The notes beneath the pieces were generated by a model. It searched no databases. It was not told the origin of the DNA and worked only from the letters and a program-made list of their open reading frames with translations. A program made the translations under genes and the position numbers. Below are positions 9,065-18,350 of a stretch of 64,000 bases of DNA, piece by piece. This DNA is from Candidatus Bathyarchaeota archaeon (GTDB taxonomy: Archaea > Thermoproteota > Bathyarchaeia > 40CM-2-53-6): positions 1-64,000 of the forward strand of contig VBBN01000032.1 of NCBI GenBank assembly GCA_005888735.1, given 5' to 3'. The first letter of the stretch is position 1. The number at the start of each line of letters is the position of its first letter.

Positions 9065-10282
9065 TCACGAGATAGCAAGAAGTGTCCCGTCAAGGGTTCC
9101 TATGTAGATGGTCCCGTCAGGTGCTATGGAAGGCGAAGAATAGAAAATGAAACACACGCAGCCAGGGCCCCCGAATCCGCCCCACTTCAGGGTTCCATCT
9201 GGGTTCAAAGCAACCATCGGGTCATCTACTCCAAAGTAGATCGTGCCATCAGAGCCAATTGCCGCTGATGAACGGATTTCGGGCAGGACATATTGCCACA
9301 ACAAAGTGCCATCACGCTTAATGGCGTAGAGACCGTAACTTCCCGCACCCGCGCCGACGTAGACCGTTCCTTTGGGACTGACCGCCGGTGAATCATCGTT
9401 CGGGCAACTATTAGGATCAGAGAATAGTTGACAGTTCGGCGAAATCAGAAACCTCCAGACCACATTACCACCACGATTCACTGCGTAAAGGTAACCATCT
9501 CTACTTGTCACGTATACAATTCCTCCTACTCCTATTGCCGGGGATGAGATTACCCCCGCGCCAGTCTTGAAGTCCCACTTGAGTGACCCGGATAGGGAAA
9601 TCGCATATAGCCTAGAGTCATTGCTTCCAACGTAAATCAGCCCTTGGTCAGGGCCCATGAAATCGATTGCTGGAGACGAAACCACTGCTCCCCCGGTCGC
9701 GAACTTCCAGTTCAGCTGCCCATTCTGGGATATTGCATAGAGGTTGTTGTCGTCGCTGCCTACATAGATAGTGCCATCTCTTCCAATGGCAGGAGATGAC
9801 TGGATCGGGCCTGATGTGGAAAATTGCCAGTTCAAAGTTCCATTCGCGAAGAGAGCGTAAAGATTGCCGGTAGAGCTCCCCACGTAGATGATTCCGTTCG
9901 AGTCGATTGCTGGAGAAGACTCTGGACCGAAACAGCAACCAACGAACGAGTCGAACGTTTGGAATCTCCATTTCAAGGCGCCATTTGAATCAAGAGCGTA
10001 CAGATGCCCACTGCGACTCTGCACGTAGACATTGCCGTTCGCATCTATGGCAGGGGTTGAGTCAATCCCTTCCCCTGCCGTGTCGAAACTCCATTTTAGA
10101 TGAAACGTCTGTGCCCCAAGATAGGGGGACCTGCCAGTATGGAGCAGGTCATGACGAAACATTGGCCAAGCAGTATTGCCAAGTGTCGGAGTGGTGGAGA
10201 GTTCAGCTGCTGAAGTGCTCCAGCTCGAACTCAGCATTACCCCAATGAGACAGAAGGAAGCAATCCCGCCCAGGCCTCGCAT
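9065..10282 (-). CDS. Secreted PQQ-repeat (eight-bladed-propeller-like) protein
   Basis: 405 residues from ATG 10282, which opens a signal peptide (MRGLGGIASFCLIGVMLSSS, cleavage near SAAE). At least seven repeats of the PQQ/BamB type follow, of the form W-x-F-x-T-G-x-I-x-S-S-P-A-I-x(5)-G-x-I-Y-V-G-S-x(3)-L-Y-A-I. No quinone-dehydrogenase catalytic residues are evident, so it is more likely a binding or scaffold propeller outside the membrane than a PQQ enzyme. The upstream in-frame start at 10348 would put 22 hydrophilic residues before the signal peptide and is rejected. It is related in repeat type to the gene at 35528-37516. Convergent with the PLP-enzyme gene. Confidence 0.85.
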   Translation of the reverse strand: MRGLGGIASFCLIGVMLSSSWSTSAAELSTTPTLGNTAWPMFRHDLLHTGRSPYLGAQTFHLKWSFDTAGEGIDSTPAIDANGNVYVQSRSGHLYALDSNGALKWRFQTFDSFVGCCFGPESSPAIDSNGIIYVGSSTGNLYALFANGTLNWQFSTSGPIQSSPAIGRDGTIYVGSDDNNLYAISQNGQLNWKFATGGAVVSSPAIDFMGPDQGLIYVGSNDSRLYAISLSGSLKWDFKTGAGVISSPAIGVGGIVYVTSRDGYLYAVNRGGNVVWRFLISPNCQLFSDPNSCPNDDSPAVSPKGTVYVGAGAGSYGLYAIKRDGTLLWQYVLPEIRSSAAIGSDGTIYFGVDDPMVALNPDGTLKWGGFGGPGCVCFIFYSSPSIAPDGTIYIGTLDGTLLAIS

Positions 10283-10360
10283 GTGCCACTCGGTCCGCGC
10301 ATCTACCCTATTAATGAATAGGATATCGTTAGCAAACGCTGAACGCAAGCTCAGCTAGCA

Positions 10361-11824
10361 TTACGACAAGCCGATTCTTTCGCGTAGCTTCTTGTAACGT
10401 GGGTCTGCCCTAAGGCTGTCAAAGAGAGGCATGCTCAGAAGGGTGAGCGTGCTGCTGTGGTCTTCGACAGCTCTCTCCAGCCACTCGAACGCCGGGTTCT
10501 TCTCCCCGAGCACCGCGTAGACCGCCGCGATGACGGTGCCCGGAACGTAGGTCTCGCTTGCAACTCTTCTCAGTTGTTGAACAACTACCTCAACGTCATC
10601 CTTCCTATCAGCCGCCATGCAAGCGTAGGCCAGCGCAGCTCTTACCCAGACATTGTCATGTGACCTACCAAGCGCCTTCTCGATCTCTGCCGTGCCCTCC
10701 TCAATGGATGACGTGGAAACAAGGGCTGTTCCAAGTTCCGCACGAGCGAACCAGTACTCAGGGTTCACTTTCAAGACCCGCTGGAGTTGTCTTATTGCGT
10801 CCTCACGCCGACCTGCCCACAGCAGGACCCTCCCTGTATTGGCGGCGATTATCAGCGAAAAGGGATCAAGTTTCCCTGCTTCACCCATCTCTCTAATCGC
10901 TTCATCCCATCTCCTTTCGGCCGTTAGGAGTTCGTAAGCGTACCAGTAGTGGGCGTTTGCGTAGCTGGGGTTGAGTTCAAGAGCGTGGCGATACTCTCTC
11001 TCGGATCCTTTCCAGTCCCGTTTCATGTGCGCCAAACATGGCGCCATGGAGGTGTGTGCTTCCGCAAGAGTATCATCCAATTCTAGGGCCTTGGCCGCAT
11101 ACTCCAAAGCCTTCGGCCATGCTACTTGTGGACGCATCAAACTCCAGCCCTCCAAAAGGCCGTAGCAGCCTGAGAGACCAGCGTAGGCGGCCGCGTATCC
11201 CGGGTCGTGTTTGACCGCCTCCTCGAAACAGCCTATCGCCCTGTAGAAGCCGTCCAGTGTCCTTTGATTCACAAGACTCCGCGCTTTCAGGAACAGCATG
11301 TACGCCTCAATATTCCTAGTAGGAACGGTGGCCAGCCTCTGCTTCTCATTGGCGAGGAGACGAACTTTGAGAACTTCCGCCACGTTATGGGATATGTCGC
11401 TCTGGATTGCAAAGATGTCCTCAGGACCCCTATCGTAACTTTCTGCCCATTCATGCTTGTCCTGCGCGGCATCAACCAGTTGAACTGTGACTCGAACCTT
11501 GTTACCGGCCTTCGCGACGCTACCTTCAAGAATAGTCCCAGCTTGGAGCTCCTCAGCCACGTCCCGGATGGGCTTCGGGTTCTTTCGATACTGCATCATG
11601 GACGTCCGGGAAACAACGCTGACCTCACGAATCTTCGAAATTGTCGCAATAAGCTCCTCAGTTATCCCATCTGCAAAGTACTCGTCGTTTGGATCAGGAC
11701 TCATGTTTGAAAAAGGGAGGACGGCTACTCGTCGCCTATCCAGCCCCTGGGAACCTTTCTTCACATCCTCCTCCGGCCGAGAAGGCCCATTGATCCATCC
11801 CTTGAGCTCGCCTGGGCCCGACAA
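10361..11824 (-). CDS. TolB-like plus TPR protein (CadC/adenylate-cyclase-associated type)
   Basis: 487 residues from TTG 11824. The N-terminal third has the TolB-like domain usual in bacterial cyclase or CadC-type proteins (RRVAVLPFSNMSPDPNDEYF, ADGITEELIATISKI, VEGSVAKAGNKVRVTVQLVD-like). From about residue 170 to the end there are TPR repeats (for example AYAGLSGCYGLLEG, YANAHYWYAYELLTAERRWD, AGRREDAIRQLQRVLKVNP). The usual N-terminal effector (winged helix or nucleotide cyclase) and the membrane segment are absent; a TGA lies two codons upstream of the start, so no in-frame extension exists. The role is probably protein-protein scaffolding. The family is common in bacteria and patchy in archaea, so transfer is plausible. 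Confidence 0.85.
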   Translation of the reverse strand: MSGPGELKGWINGPSRPEEDVKKGSQGLDRRRVAVLPFSNMSPDPNDEYFADGITEELIATISKIREVSVVSRTSMMQYRKNPKPIRDVAEELQAGTILEGSVAKAGNKVRVTVQLVDAAQDKHEWAESYDRGPEDIFAIQSDISHNVAEVLKVRLLANEKQRLATVPTRNIEAYMLFLKARSLVNQRTLDGFYRAIGCFEEAVKHDPGYAAAYAGLSGCYGLLEGWSLMRPQVAWPKALEYAAKALELDDTLAEAHTSMAPCLAHMKRDWKGSEREYRHALELNPSYANAHYWYAYELLTAERRWDEAIREMGEAGKLDPFSLIIAANTGRVLLWAGRREDAIRQLQRVLKVNPEYWFARAELGTALVSTSSIEEGTAEIEKALGRSHDNVWVRAALAYACMAADRKDDVEVVVQQLRRVASETYVPGTVIAAVYAVLGEKNPAFEWLERAVEDHSSTLTLLSMPLFDSLRADPRYKKLRERIGLS

Positions 11825-11982
11825 AAGTCATCAGGTTAAGGACCGATCTGTCCTCAAATAAAGAGGTGTACCCCGATATCCATGATTCTTAAGCGGGGTC
11901 GGGCGCTCTTCCCCTTGAGTCACGTCCGTGTTGAAGATTCGGAAAGATTGGGGGAGTGATGTTGGATGCTTGCTCTAGTGTC

Positions 11983-12462
11983 TCAGTAGTCAAGGGTACC
12001 CTTCAAAGTGGCTGAGAAGGTTCCTGAAGTCATCGCGGTGAAAACTACAGATACTTCGAGAGTTCCGGAGCCGGAGGCGTCTGCGAAGCGCCCGGTGCCT
12101 CACGTTATGGTGAAGGGCCAAGTAAGCCGGAATACGCTCGGATCGGAGGTTGGACAAATGGTATCGGTCGTCGACAAGAAGACCTGGTCACCATTTGCTG
12201 CCGTGAAAACATGTTCCTCGGTCTCCTCCAATCCGCCGCATTCAGCTCGGCCGGTAATCGTGCCCACGCCAGCAGACACCGTCTTTCCAAGATGCTGGAC
12301 GTGGCCCGTGCCGATGATGGCAGCCGTGGTTGAGGATGTATCGGTGAAACTGCCCGTGAGAGTCCCGTTGAATGGTCTTGAATGCGATGCGAACGCTACC
12401 GGAAACGCTCCAAGCACAGCAAGAACAGCAAAGATAGGTGAAGTCAGAAACAACCTTTTCAT
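11983..12462 (-). pseudogene. Secreted beta-barrel-like protein interrupted by an in-frame TGA
   Basis: ATG 12462 follows an ideal ribosome-binding site (GGAGGTGAT, 12475-12483) and opens a signal peptide (MKRLFLTSPIFAVLAVLGAF, cleavage near AFA). The frame reads 120 codons to ...LTWPFTIT and meets TGA at 12100-12102. The same frame then continues GTGRFADASGSGTLEVSVVF and TAMTSGTFSATLKGTLDY to a natural TGA at 11983-11985. Relatives of this secreted family, as recalled, read TITGGTGRF here, so the TGA most likely replaces GGA (one substitution). Without it the protein has about 159 residues. Readthrough or an assembly error cannot be excluded. The protein's function is unknown. Confidence 0.8.
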
Positions 12463-12801
12463 TCTTATCTCTAATCACCTCCGTCCCGGATTTATCGTCA
12501 GCAGGAGACCCAGCGGTTTCGGCTCGCGGAGCGACCGGTCGCGTTCCTGTTTATACTTCTAGGCTGGACACAGTAGACCCACCGTGGCTGCGTCGAACAC
12601 AATGGGTCAACGGCGAGCGATAGATTGCACTTTGCCCGGTCGATTGCTGCGTCATAGTTGTGCTATCCGAGGAATGAAAGAGGTGTTAGAAGTATTCACC
12701 CTATGCTTTGGTCCACTAACAATGACACACACGCGCCCCTAAGGTTCCGACGGTGTCCTTAGCAGAAGCTTGCCTCTACCAGATTCTAGAAATCCAGTCC
12801 T

Positions 12802-12812
12802 TAGTTTTTATA
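12802..12812 (+). promoter_or_regulatory. TATA-like box of the S1 protease gene
   Basis: TAGTTTTTATA lies about 45 nt upstream of the TTG at 12854, placing a transcription start near 12835. This argues against the longer frame that begins at 12770, upstream of this box. Confidence 0.5.
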
Positions 12813-12853
12813 AAGATTACAGCTCGCCCACTGCCTTTTCGAGGAAAAACATC

Positions 12854-14107
12854 TTGCTGAAAAAATCCACGACAAGTCTCATCCTAGCCCTACTCGTAAT
12901 CACCATAACCTCCACCTCAATACTCCCATCCTATGCCACAAACAGTATCAGCCAAGCAAAATCATCAAAACAACTGGACGACTACTTCACCGATGTAACC
13001 GCCCTCTCGCCGAGCTTCGGGGGAATGTTCCTCGCCAATGGCGCACTCAACATCTACCTCAAGAATCCCTCCGAGAAAGCCAAGGCAGTCGACGCAATAA
13101 CAGCGGTCTTCGGTAGAGAGCGCATACCAGCCGGAGGAGTCCAAGTCCTCAAAGGCGACTACGACTTCCACCAACTCAAAGAATGGTACAACCGAATAGG
13201 CAGCGTGTTCAACATCCATGGCGTCGTCTACACCGACATTGATGAAAGAGCCAACCGGCTAACCGTTGGCGTTGAGAACCAAGCAGCCGCAGAAGCAGCC
13301 CAGCAACAACTCGCCACCCAAAGAATCCCGAGCGCAGCTGTCAACATAATCGCCACAGAAGGCATCGTACCCCTCGTCACCCTCCAAGACAGAGTAAGAC
13401 CAATCCAAGGCGGATTGCAGATCCAATTCTCCAACTTCCTCTGCTCGATCAGCTTTAACGGCATACGCTCCGGAACCGCTGGCTTCCTGACAGCTTCCCA
13501 CTGCACCGACATCCAGGGAGGCGTCGAGTCAACACAGTACTACCAGCCCCTCACAGCCGGCGGCAACTTCATCGGAACCGAGATAGCAGACCCGGTCTAC
13601 ACTAAGGCCAAATGCCAAGGAGCAGGAATCCACGGCAACAAAGTCTGCAGATACAGCGATAGCTCATTCGAACAACTCGCCTCCGGAGTCACACAAGATC
13701 TCGGCTCCATCGAGAAGACCGACAGCGTCAACACCGGGTCCCTTAACATCGCCGGAAGCTTCCGAATCACCAGCGAAGGACCATCAGTCGTCGGACAGAC
13801 GGTCAACAAGGTCGGACGAACAACAGGCTGGACACAGGGAGTGGTCACTAACACGTGCGTTAACACAGGCGTCTCAGGCTCCAAGATCGTCCAGCTATGC
13901 CAAGACTTTGTCAGCGCAAACGTTGGCCCAGGCGACAGCGGCTCTGACGTCTTCTCCATAACGTCCGGCAACGATGTCCAGCTACGAGGAGTCCTCTGGG
14001 GAGGAAACGGCGCTGGAACACAATTCGTTTACAGTCCAATAGCCAACGTCGAACGCTCAGACGAACTAGGACCCATCAGCACCTGCGCAGCAGGCTTCTC
14101 CTGCTAA
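12854..14107 (+). CDS. Secreted chymotrypsin-fold (S1, alpha-lytic-like) serine protease with propeptide
   Basis: 417 residues from TTG 12854, which follows GAGG and opens a signal peptide (LKKSTTSLILALLVITITST, cleavage near SYA). Residues about 35-180 form a propeptide-like region with a repeated AVDAITAVFGRERIP-type subdomain. The protease domain has catalytic His in FLTASHC (H216), Asp in CRYSDSSFEQL (D269) and Ser in GPGDSGSDVFS (S362). Paired cysteines (FLCSIS/SHC, KCQGAGIHGNKVC, NTC/QLC, STCAAGFSC) indicate disulfides outside the cell. It is probably an extracellular endopeptidase matured by prodomain removal. It faces the cellulase gene, which fits a polymer-degrading locus. Confidence 0.92.
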   Translation: MLKKSTTSLILALLVITITSTSILPSYATNSISQAKSSKQLDDYFTDVTALSPSFGGMFLANGALNIYLKNPSEKAKAVDAITAVFGRERIPAGGVQVLKGDYDFHQLKEWYNRIGSVFNIHGVVYTDIDERANRLTVGVENQAAAEAAQQQLATQRIPSAAVNIIATEGIVPLVTLQDRVRPIQGGLQIQFSNFLCSISFNGIRSGTAGFLTASHCTDIQGGVESTQYYQPLTAGGNFIGTEIADPVYTKAKCQGAGIHGNKVCRYSDSSFEQLASGVTQDLGSIEKTDSVNTGSLNIAGSFRITSEGPSVVGQTVNKVGRTTGWTQGVVTNTCVNTGVSGSKIVQLCQDFVSANVGPGDSGSDVFSITSGNDVQLRGVLWGGNGAGTQFVYSPIANVERSDELGPISTCAAGFSC

Positions 14108-14183
14108 CACCAACAAGACAAAACTACCCCTCTCCCTTTTCTTCCAATTAGAAGCTAGAGCGGAGGAAACGAGCTCTCCCCCG

Positions 14184-16412
14184 CTAGCATGTTTGCCCGT
14201 AGTGTAGAGCGATGCTTGCAAGGTCTAGTATGTTGACAATTCCGTCCTTGTTGATGTCAGCTAGGGAATCGAACCCCTGGTCCCGTGAAGACTTTCCGAA
14301 CGAGGCTGCCCCGATCATGACGTCCGTCATGTTCACCAAGCAGTCTCCGTTCAGATCCTCGGGAAGACTGGCTGAGATGGCTCTCCGGAATTGGAGCAGG
14401 CTTCCCCATCCGTCCGGTGCCAGGGAACCTAGCAGACCAGCCCCGGGTGTGTTGGTCCAGCTTCCCATGGGCCACCAGACCCAATTGACACGCCCCGGCT
14501 GGTTCGAATCGTAGAGGCTAGTTAGCTTCTGAATGAAGTGGAGACTCGTCAGCGAGTATCCCGCATCCCCCGAGAGCACAGTGTCGGGAGCACAGTTAGA
14601 CGAGCAACTGTTGGTGCTGAATGCGACGGCCCCGCCCTCTGTGTTCAGGGACGGCCAACCCGTCCGAGTCGTACCGTTCAAGACCGCCCGGTAGAACTTG
14701 TTCGCCCACACGTCCGCGGACGAGTTATCCCATGTGCAGGACGGACCGTAGACGCCAGAGACGCAGAGGTCGTAGAAGAAGTAGGTGTGCAAACTAATGA
14801 AGACTCGGCCCGCCGTGTCGTTCACTGTCGGATAACCGTCCGCCATGTTGGTCAAATTGCATCGGTAGCTGCATAGGTTCTGAACCACCGTCCAATGAGT
14901 ATCGCCAGACCCTCGTGTCTGGTCAATCCATCTTTGATATTGAAGGCTTAGCCATGGGACATTGCTGTCCCCGAACCCAGTCGGCTCGTTAATCGGCTCC
15001 CATACTAGCTCGTCATACGAGTTCTTGAACTGTTGAACTACCGGTGCCCAGAAACCCAGCCAGCAGTCCGCACTCGAACTCGTATCAAGGTCTGAGTAGC
15101 CATGATAGTCGACGATCAACCACATGTTGTAGTGTCGAGCAACTGTTATTGACCGGTTCAACCAGTCGGCGTTGTAGGCTCCATTCTCTTGCCATGACGT
15201 GCAAGCTGACTGGAAGCTCACACGGAAGGCATTGAGGCCCATGCTAGCGAGATGGCGAACCTGAATCTCCTGATCACTTGCCTGCTCCCCAGGAAACACA
15301 TCGCTCGGTGGGTTTGTCCCGTCGTAGGTAACAATCTCGTCGAGCCTCGTTCCGCCCCAGCCCACAATAACAGGAACCGCAGATGAGCGCGGCACCGTGA
15401 CCGAGATGCTTCGAGAGCTTGACACGACCGTCCCACTTCCATCTGTAACTACCAGCTTAACCGTGTAGCTCCCAGAACTGGAGTAGATGTGACTAGGAGA
15501 CGCAGCCGCATTACTTGTCCCATCTCCCAAATCCCAACTATACGTGAAAGGAGAGACCCCTCCCGAGACTATCGCAGCGAAAAGCATCGACTGTCCAGTC
15601 TGGGGGCTTGAAGGATAGAACAAGAAAGAAGCTGTCAGGGAGGCCGGCCCCGGTCCCGCGAGGCGAAGACCGTACCAGTTCGTGTTCAGAGAGTTGAGCC
15701 CATAGCCCTCCGTCCCAATCTCAATACCCGTCAACGTGCAGGAAAGCCCTAGGTCCAGCCCATATTCAGCTAGGTCCTGTTGACACTGATGGGCAACATC
15801 GGCAGTCAGAGTGCCAGCCTGGCCCGGGTTCAGAGTGAGCGTTACATTGTCCCAGCCAAGCGCCTGTGATGTATAGAGCTCCGTTGTGCCGACTGGGCTG
15901 TCGGCTCCACCGATATTCTCGACTCTAACCTGGGTATCAAGCCAGCAGGCCCCGTCTGCTCCAATGCCTCCGCCGGGGCATGTCGCAAGGGATGGGAGCC
16001 GGTAGTACAGCGCAATGAATAGATGATACCTTGAACCGCTGAGCAGGTTCCTATCAAGGAGGCTGACAGAAACGCTAACAGACGTTAGTCCTGATGGAAG
16101 AGCTGTTCCAGTCGTGACACCCCAGGGAAAACTGCCTCTCAATAAGCTGTCAAAGTAGCTGCCAGTGAAATCGCTCGCAGTGTTCGACTGGCGAATCTCA
16201 ACCGTTCCATTTGCGTCAAGAAACGGCAACGGAGTCCCCCGGTAGTTTGTGTAGTCCCAGCTGTCATCGAACCCTACCGCTGCCGCGGATGGCGCCGTCG
16301 TTAGGGGCATTACTGCTAAGGATGCCAGGACCAGCGTTCCAACTAGCGTGAGGACCCCTAGCGTTCTCAAAAGTGCTTCGTGCCGTTTCCTGTCATCCTG
16401 ACGCCCTGACAA
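14184..16412 (-). CDS. Secreted GH5 cellulase-like hydrolase with PKD and type I dockerin domains
   Basis: 742 residues. A signal peptide or anchor lies at 15-45 (LGVLTLVGTLVLASLAVMPL). A beta-rich domain at about 48-253 resembles a carbohydrate-binding or GH12-like sandwich. A PKD domain (YSWDLGDGTSNAAASPSHIY) covers about 258-340. A GH5 barrel covers about 345-680, with acid/base E476 in WEPINEPTGF, nucleophile E592 in LNTEGG, and YHGYSD. The C-terminal 686-740 is a type I dockerin: two Ca-binding loops DLNGDCLVNMTDV and DINKDGIVNILDL. It acts outside the cell on beta-glucan or related polymers. The TTG start at 16412 is supported by a TATA box about 28 nt upstream. No cohesin is visible in the window. 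Confidence 0.93.
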   Translation of the reverse strand: MSGRQDDRKRHEALLRTLGVLTLVGTLVLASLAVMPLTTAPSAAAVGFDDSWDYTNYRGTPLPFLDANGTVEIRQSNTASDFTGSYFDSLLRGSFPWGVTTGTALPSGLTSVSVSVSLLDRNLLSGSRYHLFIALYYRLPSLATCPGGGIGADGACWLDTQVRVENIGGADSPVGTTELYTSQALGWDNVTLTLNPGQAGTLTADVAHQCQQDLAEYGLDLGLSCTLTGIEIGTEGYGLNSLNTNWYGLRLAGPGPASLTASFLFYPSSPQTGQSMLFAAIVSGGVSPFTYSWDLGDGTSNAAASPSHIYSSSGSYTVKLVVTDGSGTVVSSSRSISVTVPRSSAVPVIVGWGGTRLDEIVTYDGTNPPSDVFPGEQASDQEIQVRHLASMGLNAFRVSFQSACTSWQENGAYNADWLNRSITVARHYNMWLIVDYHGYSDLDTSSSADCWLGFWAPVVQQFKNSYDELVWEPINEPTGFGDSNVPWLSLQYQRWIDQTRGSGDTHWTVVQNLCSYRCNLTNMADGYPTVNDTAGRVFISLHTYFFYDLCVSGVYGPSCTWDNSSADVWANKFYRAVLNGTTRTGWPSLNTEGGAVAFSTNSCSSNCAPDTVLSGDAGYSLTSLHFIQKLTSLYDSNQPGRVNWVWWPMGSWTNTPGAGLLGSLAPDGWGSLLQFRRAISASLPEDLNGDCLVNMTDVMIGAASFGKSSRDQGFDSLADINKDGIVNILDLASIALHYGQTC

Positions 16413-16435
16413 TCGTACCGTGAATTCATTCTAAC

Positions 16436-16445
16436 GATATATTTA
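16436..16445 (-). promoter_or_regulatory. TATA box of the cellulase gene
   Basis: On the minus strand the sequence CTAAATATAT precedes the TTG at 16412 by about 25-30 nt, which predicts an almost leaderless transcript and supports that start. Confidence 0.55.
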
Positions 16446-16527
16446 GCGATTCAGAACCTGGCTCGCCCTCTATCATTCTTCGAGGCCGGACCGTCAAGAT
16501 TGGCCCAGCATCTTCCGACCTTAAACG

Positions 16528-17079
16528 CTAGCTTGTTGTGCGCGGCTTTGACGTTCGGGCTTTCCCGGAGCGCAAGAGAACGACGGCGAAACTCCCTATT
16601 GCTCCAAGAATTATCGCAATAATAATCCAGTTGCTCGTATTCGCTAGAATGCCAGGAAGTCCTGCTCCGGCAACGTCATAGCCGAAGTAGCTTCCCGAGT
16701 TGTTGTTAACAGCCTTGTTATCATTGTAGTCGAAGGCGACCACGTAGAAGGAGACATGCCCGCCGCTTGTCAACGGAGGAATCGAGGCTGTCCAAGTCCG
16801 AGTAGTGGAGTTGTAGGACGCGGGACGGGTCACGTTGACCGACTGCCAATTGTCAGTCGTGTAGACGATCGACACGTTCATCACCCCCGGATGAGACTGG
16901 GTAACGTTCACCGAGACCTTAATGGTATCGCTGGACGTCGGCGAAACGGGGCTAGCAACAGGAGTCCCGACAACGAGCGGGTTCGAGGGCGGCGGCGCGA
17001 ACGCAAGCAGAGGGAAACTGAGAGCGAGCACTGTCGCGATGATGAGGCAGAGTGAGAAGAGTCTCTTTCCCAAGAACAA
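16528..17079 (-). CDS. Secreted, membrane-anchored Ig/FN3-like surface protein
   Basis: 183 residues: a signal peptide (LFSLCLIIATVLALSFPLLA), one beta-sandwich domain at about 35-135 (SDTIKVSVNVTQSHPGVMNV, TWTASIPPLTSGGHVSFYVV), then a C-terminal membrane segment (NWIIIAIILGAIGSFAVVLL) and a basic tail. This topology places the sandwich outside with a C-terminal anchor. Several N-x-S/T sequons are present, as expected for an archaeal surface glycoprotein. It lies upstream of the cellulase on the same strand, so a joint role at the surface is possible but unproven. Confidence 0.75.
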   Translation of the reverse strand: MFLGKRLFSLCLIIATVLALSFPLLAFAPPPSNPLVVGTPVASPVSPTSSDTIKVSVNVTQSHPGVMNVSIVYTTDNWQSVNVTRPASYNSTTRTWTASIPPLTSGGHVSFYVVAFDYNDNKAVNNNSGSYFGYDVAGAGLPGILANTSNWIIIAIILGAIGSFAVVLLRSGKARTSKPRTTS

Positions 17080-17362
17080 CCACGGCTACATAAGCTCCGG
17101 TCTCGAACTTACAGAAAGCGTAACTCGCACCCTAGTTCAACGGAATTCCTCAACAGTACAGCGAACGTGATAGGCCCATCTTTGACGATGAACGTGTTGA
17201 GACGGGTTCTGACTGTGGGCAACCCGGCAATAGGAACTGTCCAGAATCGGCCTGCGATCAGGACGGGTCTCCCGGTTGCTGAGAGTGTCCGGGGATCTTC
17301 TCTTGTCCTACGGTTCTGGCTAATAGCCTAAAACCAAGCACAATCGTGCTGGCAATGCTACC
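17080..17362. other. Intergenic stretch, nothing convincing
   Basis: 283 nt between the surface-protein gene and a short ORF. It is GC-rich with no credible ORF, tRNA or terminator hairpin that I can see. Confidence 0.4.
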
Positions 17363-17464
17363 TTAGAACAGGAGGTCAACCATGAACGCTTCCGGGTCGT
17401 ACCCATGGCGGCCGACCCAGGCGCGGCAGTATTCCTCCACCGCAATAGGTATCCCCACGACCAT
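17363..17464 (-). CDS. Putative 33-residue small protein
   Basis: ATG 17464 is immediately preceded by a GGGAGGGGGAGG purine run (strong Shine-Dalgarno potential). It encodes MVVGIPIAVEEYCRAWVGRH followed by GYDPEAFMVDLLF. It starts 25 nt after the stop of the upstream small membrane gene on the same strand. Small, acidic/amphipathic, with no known family. The ribosome-binding site and spacing are the only evidence. Confidence 0.4.
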   Translation of the reverse strand: MVVGIPIAVEEYCRAWVGRHGYDPEAFMVDLLF

Positions 17465-17488
17465 CCTCCCCCTCCCGGGGTCACGAAT

Positions 17489-17671
17489 TCAAACCCGTTG
17501 AACTATCCTCAGCAAAGCCGCTAGCGCTCCTACAGCGAGCGCTGTTGTCAGGAAGCGATAGTTCTCCCTGAAGAACCTGGGCCGATTGAGGAGCAAGGGT
17601 ATGGAGACGAGGGCGAGAACGTCGCCGAGAGCTACGAACAGTAATGCTCCCAGAGCATACTCTGCGAACAA
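17489..17671 (-). CDS. Small two-TM membrane protein
   Basis: 60 residues from TTG 17671: FAEYALGALLFVALGDVLAL, a short basic loop (NRPRFFRENYRF), then TALAVGALAALLRIVQRV. Two helices with a positively charged cytosolic loop. No family is recognised. It is probably followed in the same transcript by the 33-residue ORF downstream. Confidence 0.5.
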   Translation of the reverse strand: MFAEYALGALLFVALGDVLALVSIPLLLNRPRFFRENYRFLTTALAVGALAALLRIVQRV

Positions 17672-17903
17672 GAACCCAAATAGTTAGATTCAGATGGATA
17701 AACCCAACCAATGAAAACGACAGCTGCCGATAATCCACTCACAACCCCGGTAAGAGTTGACACCTTCAATTGCCGACAGACCCTCCTAACATGGGACACC
17801 GTTTCGATAAGAGTCGATTACAACCCCCGGCAATGAGCACGGAGTTACAACGCTAAGCAGTCACATCTATTACGCGACAGAAACGCCTCACTTTCGAGCC
17901 CAT

Positions 17904-18224
17904 TTGAGACGGGTATTTCTCCTGCTGACCTCTATTCTGGTCGGCGTATTGGCCACTCTTCTATCCGGACTGGTGGAATATCCGATTCTTGTTTTCAATC
18001 GTGAACCCACAGACTACTTCCACTTCTATGGGTTTCCCGACCAGTGGTACGGCCTCCCCACTTCCCAGTGCGAGACTCTGAACCAGCAGTACCATCTATT
18101 CGCCTCCTGTCAAGGTGGGTTCATCCTCTCCGGTTTCCTAGTTGACGTTACGTTCTACACGCTGCTCTCCATTCCGTTCATCCACCTAGCAACCCGCATC
18201 ACCAGAAAAAGGCCCCCTCAGTAA
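17904..18224 (+). CDS. Hypothetical two-TM membrane protein
   Basis: 106 residues from TTG 17904. A first helix (VFLLLTSILVGVLATLLSGL), then an external loop with two cysteines (SQCETLNQQYHLFASCQGG) that could form a disulfide, then a second helix (VTFYTLLSIPFIHLATRI) and an RKRPPQ tail. No family is recognised. It reads divergently from the 17489-17671 gene. Confidence 0.55.
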   Translation: MRRVFLLLTSILVGVLATLLSGLVEYPILVFNREPTDYFHFYGFPDQWYGLPTSQCETLNQQYHLFASCQGGFILSGFLVDVTFYTLLSIPFIHLATRITRKRPPQ

Positions 18225-18350
18225 ACTGGCTTTGAAATTGACAAGAAAGACTGTCACCCGCAATCTGGCCGCTGCCTACAGAACTCCTATAGTGAGGACA
18301 AAGAGCGCACCGTTTAATATCGTGCTAGGGAAGAGGCAGTCGTCCCAAGG

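Noticed and set aside
12008-12562. 184-codon plus-strand frame
   Set aside because: Antisense shadow of the secreted-protein pseudogene, which has a signal peptide and an ideal ribosome site.
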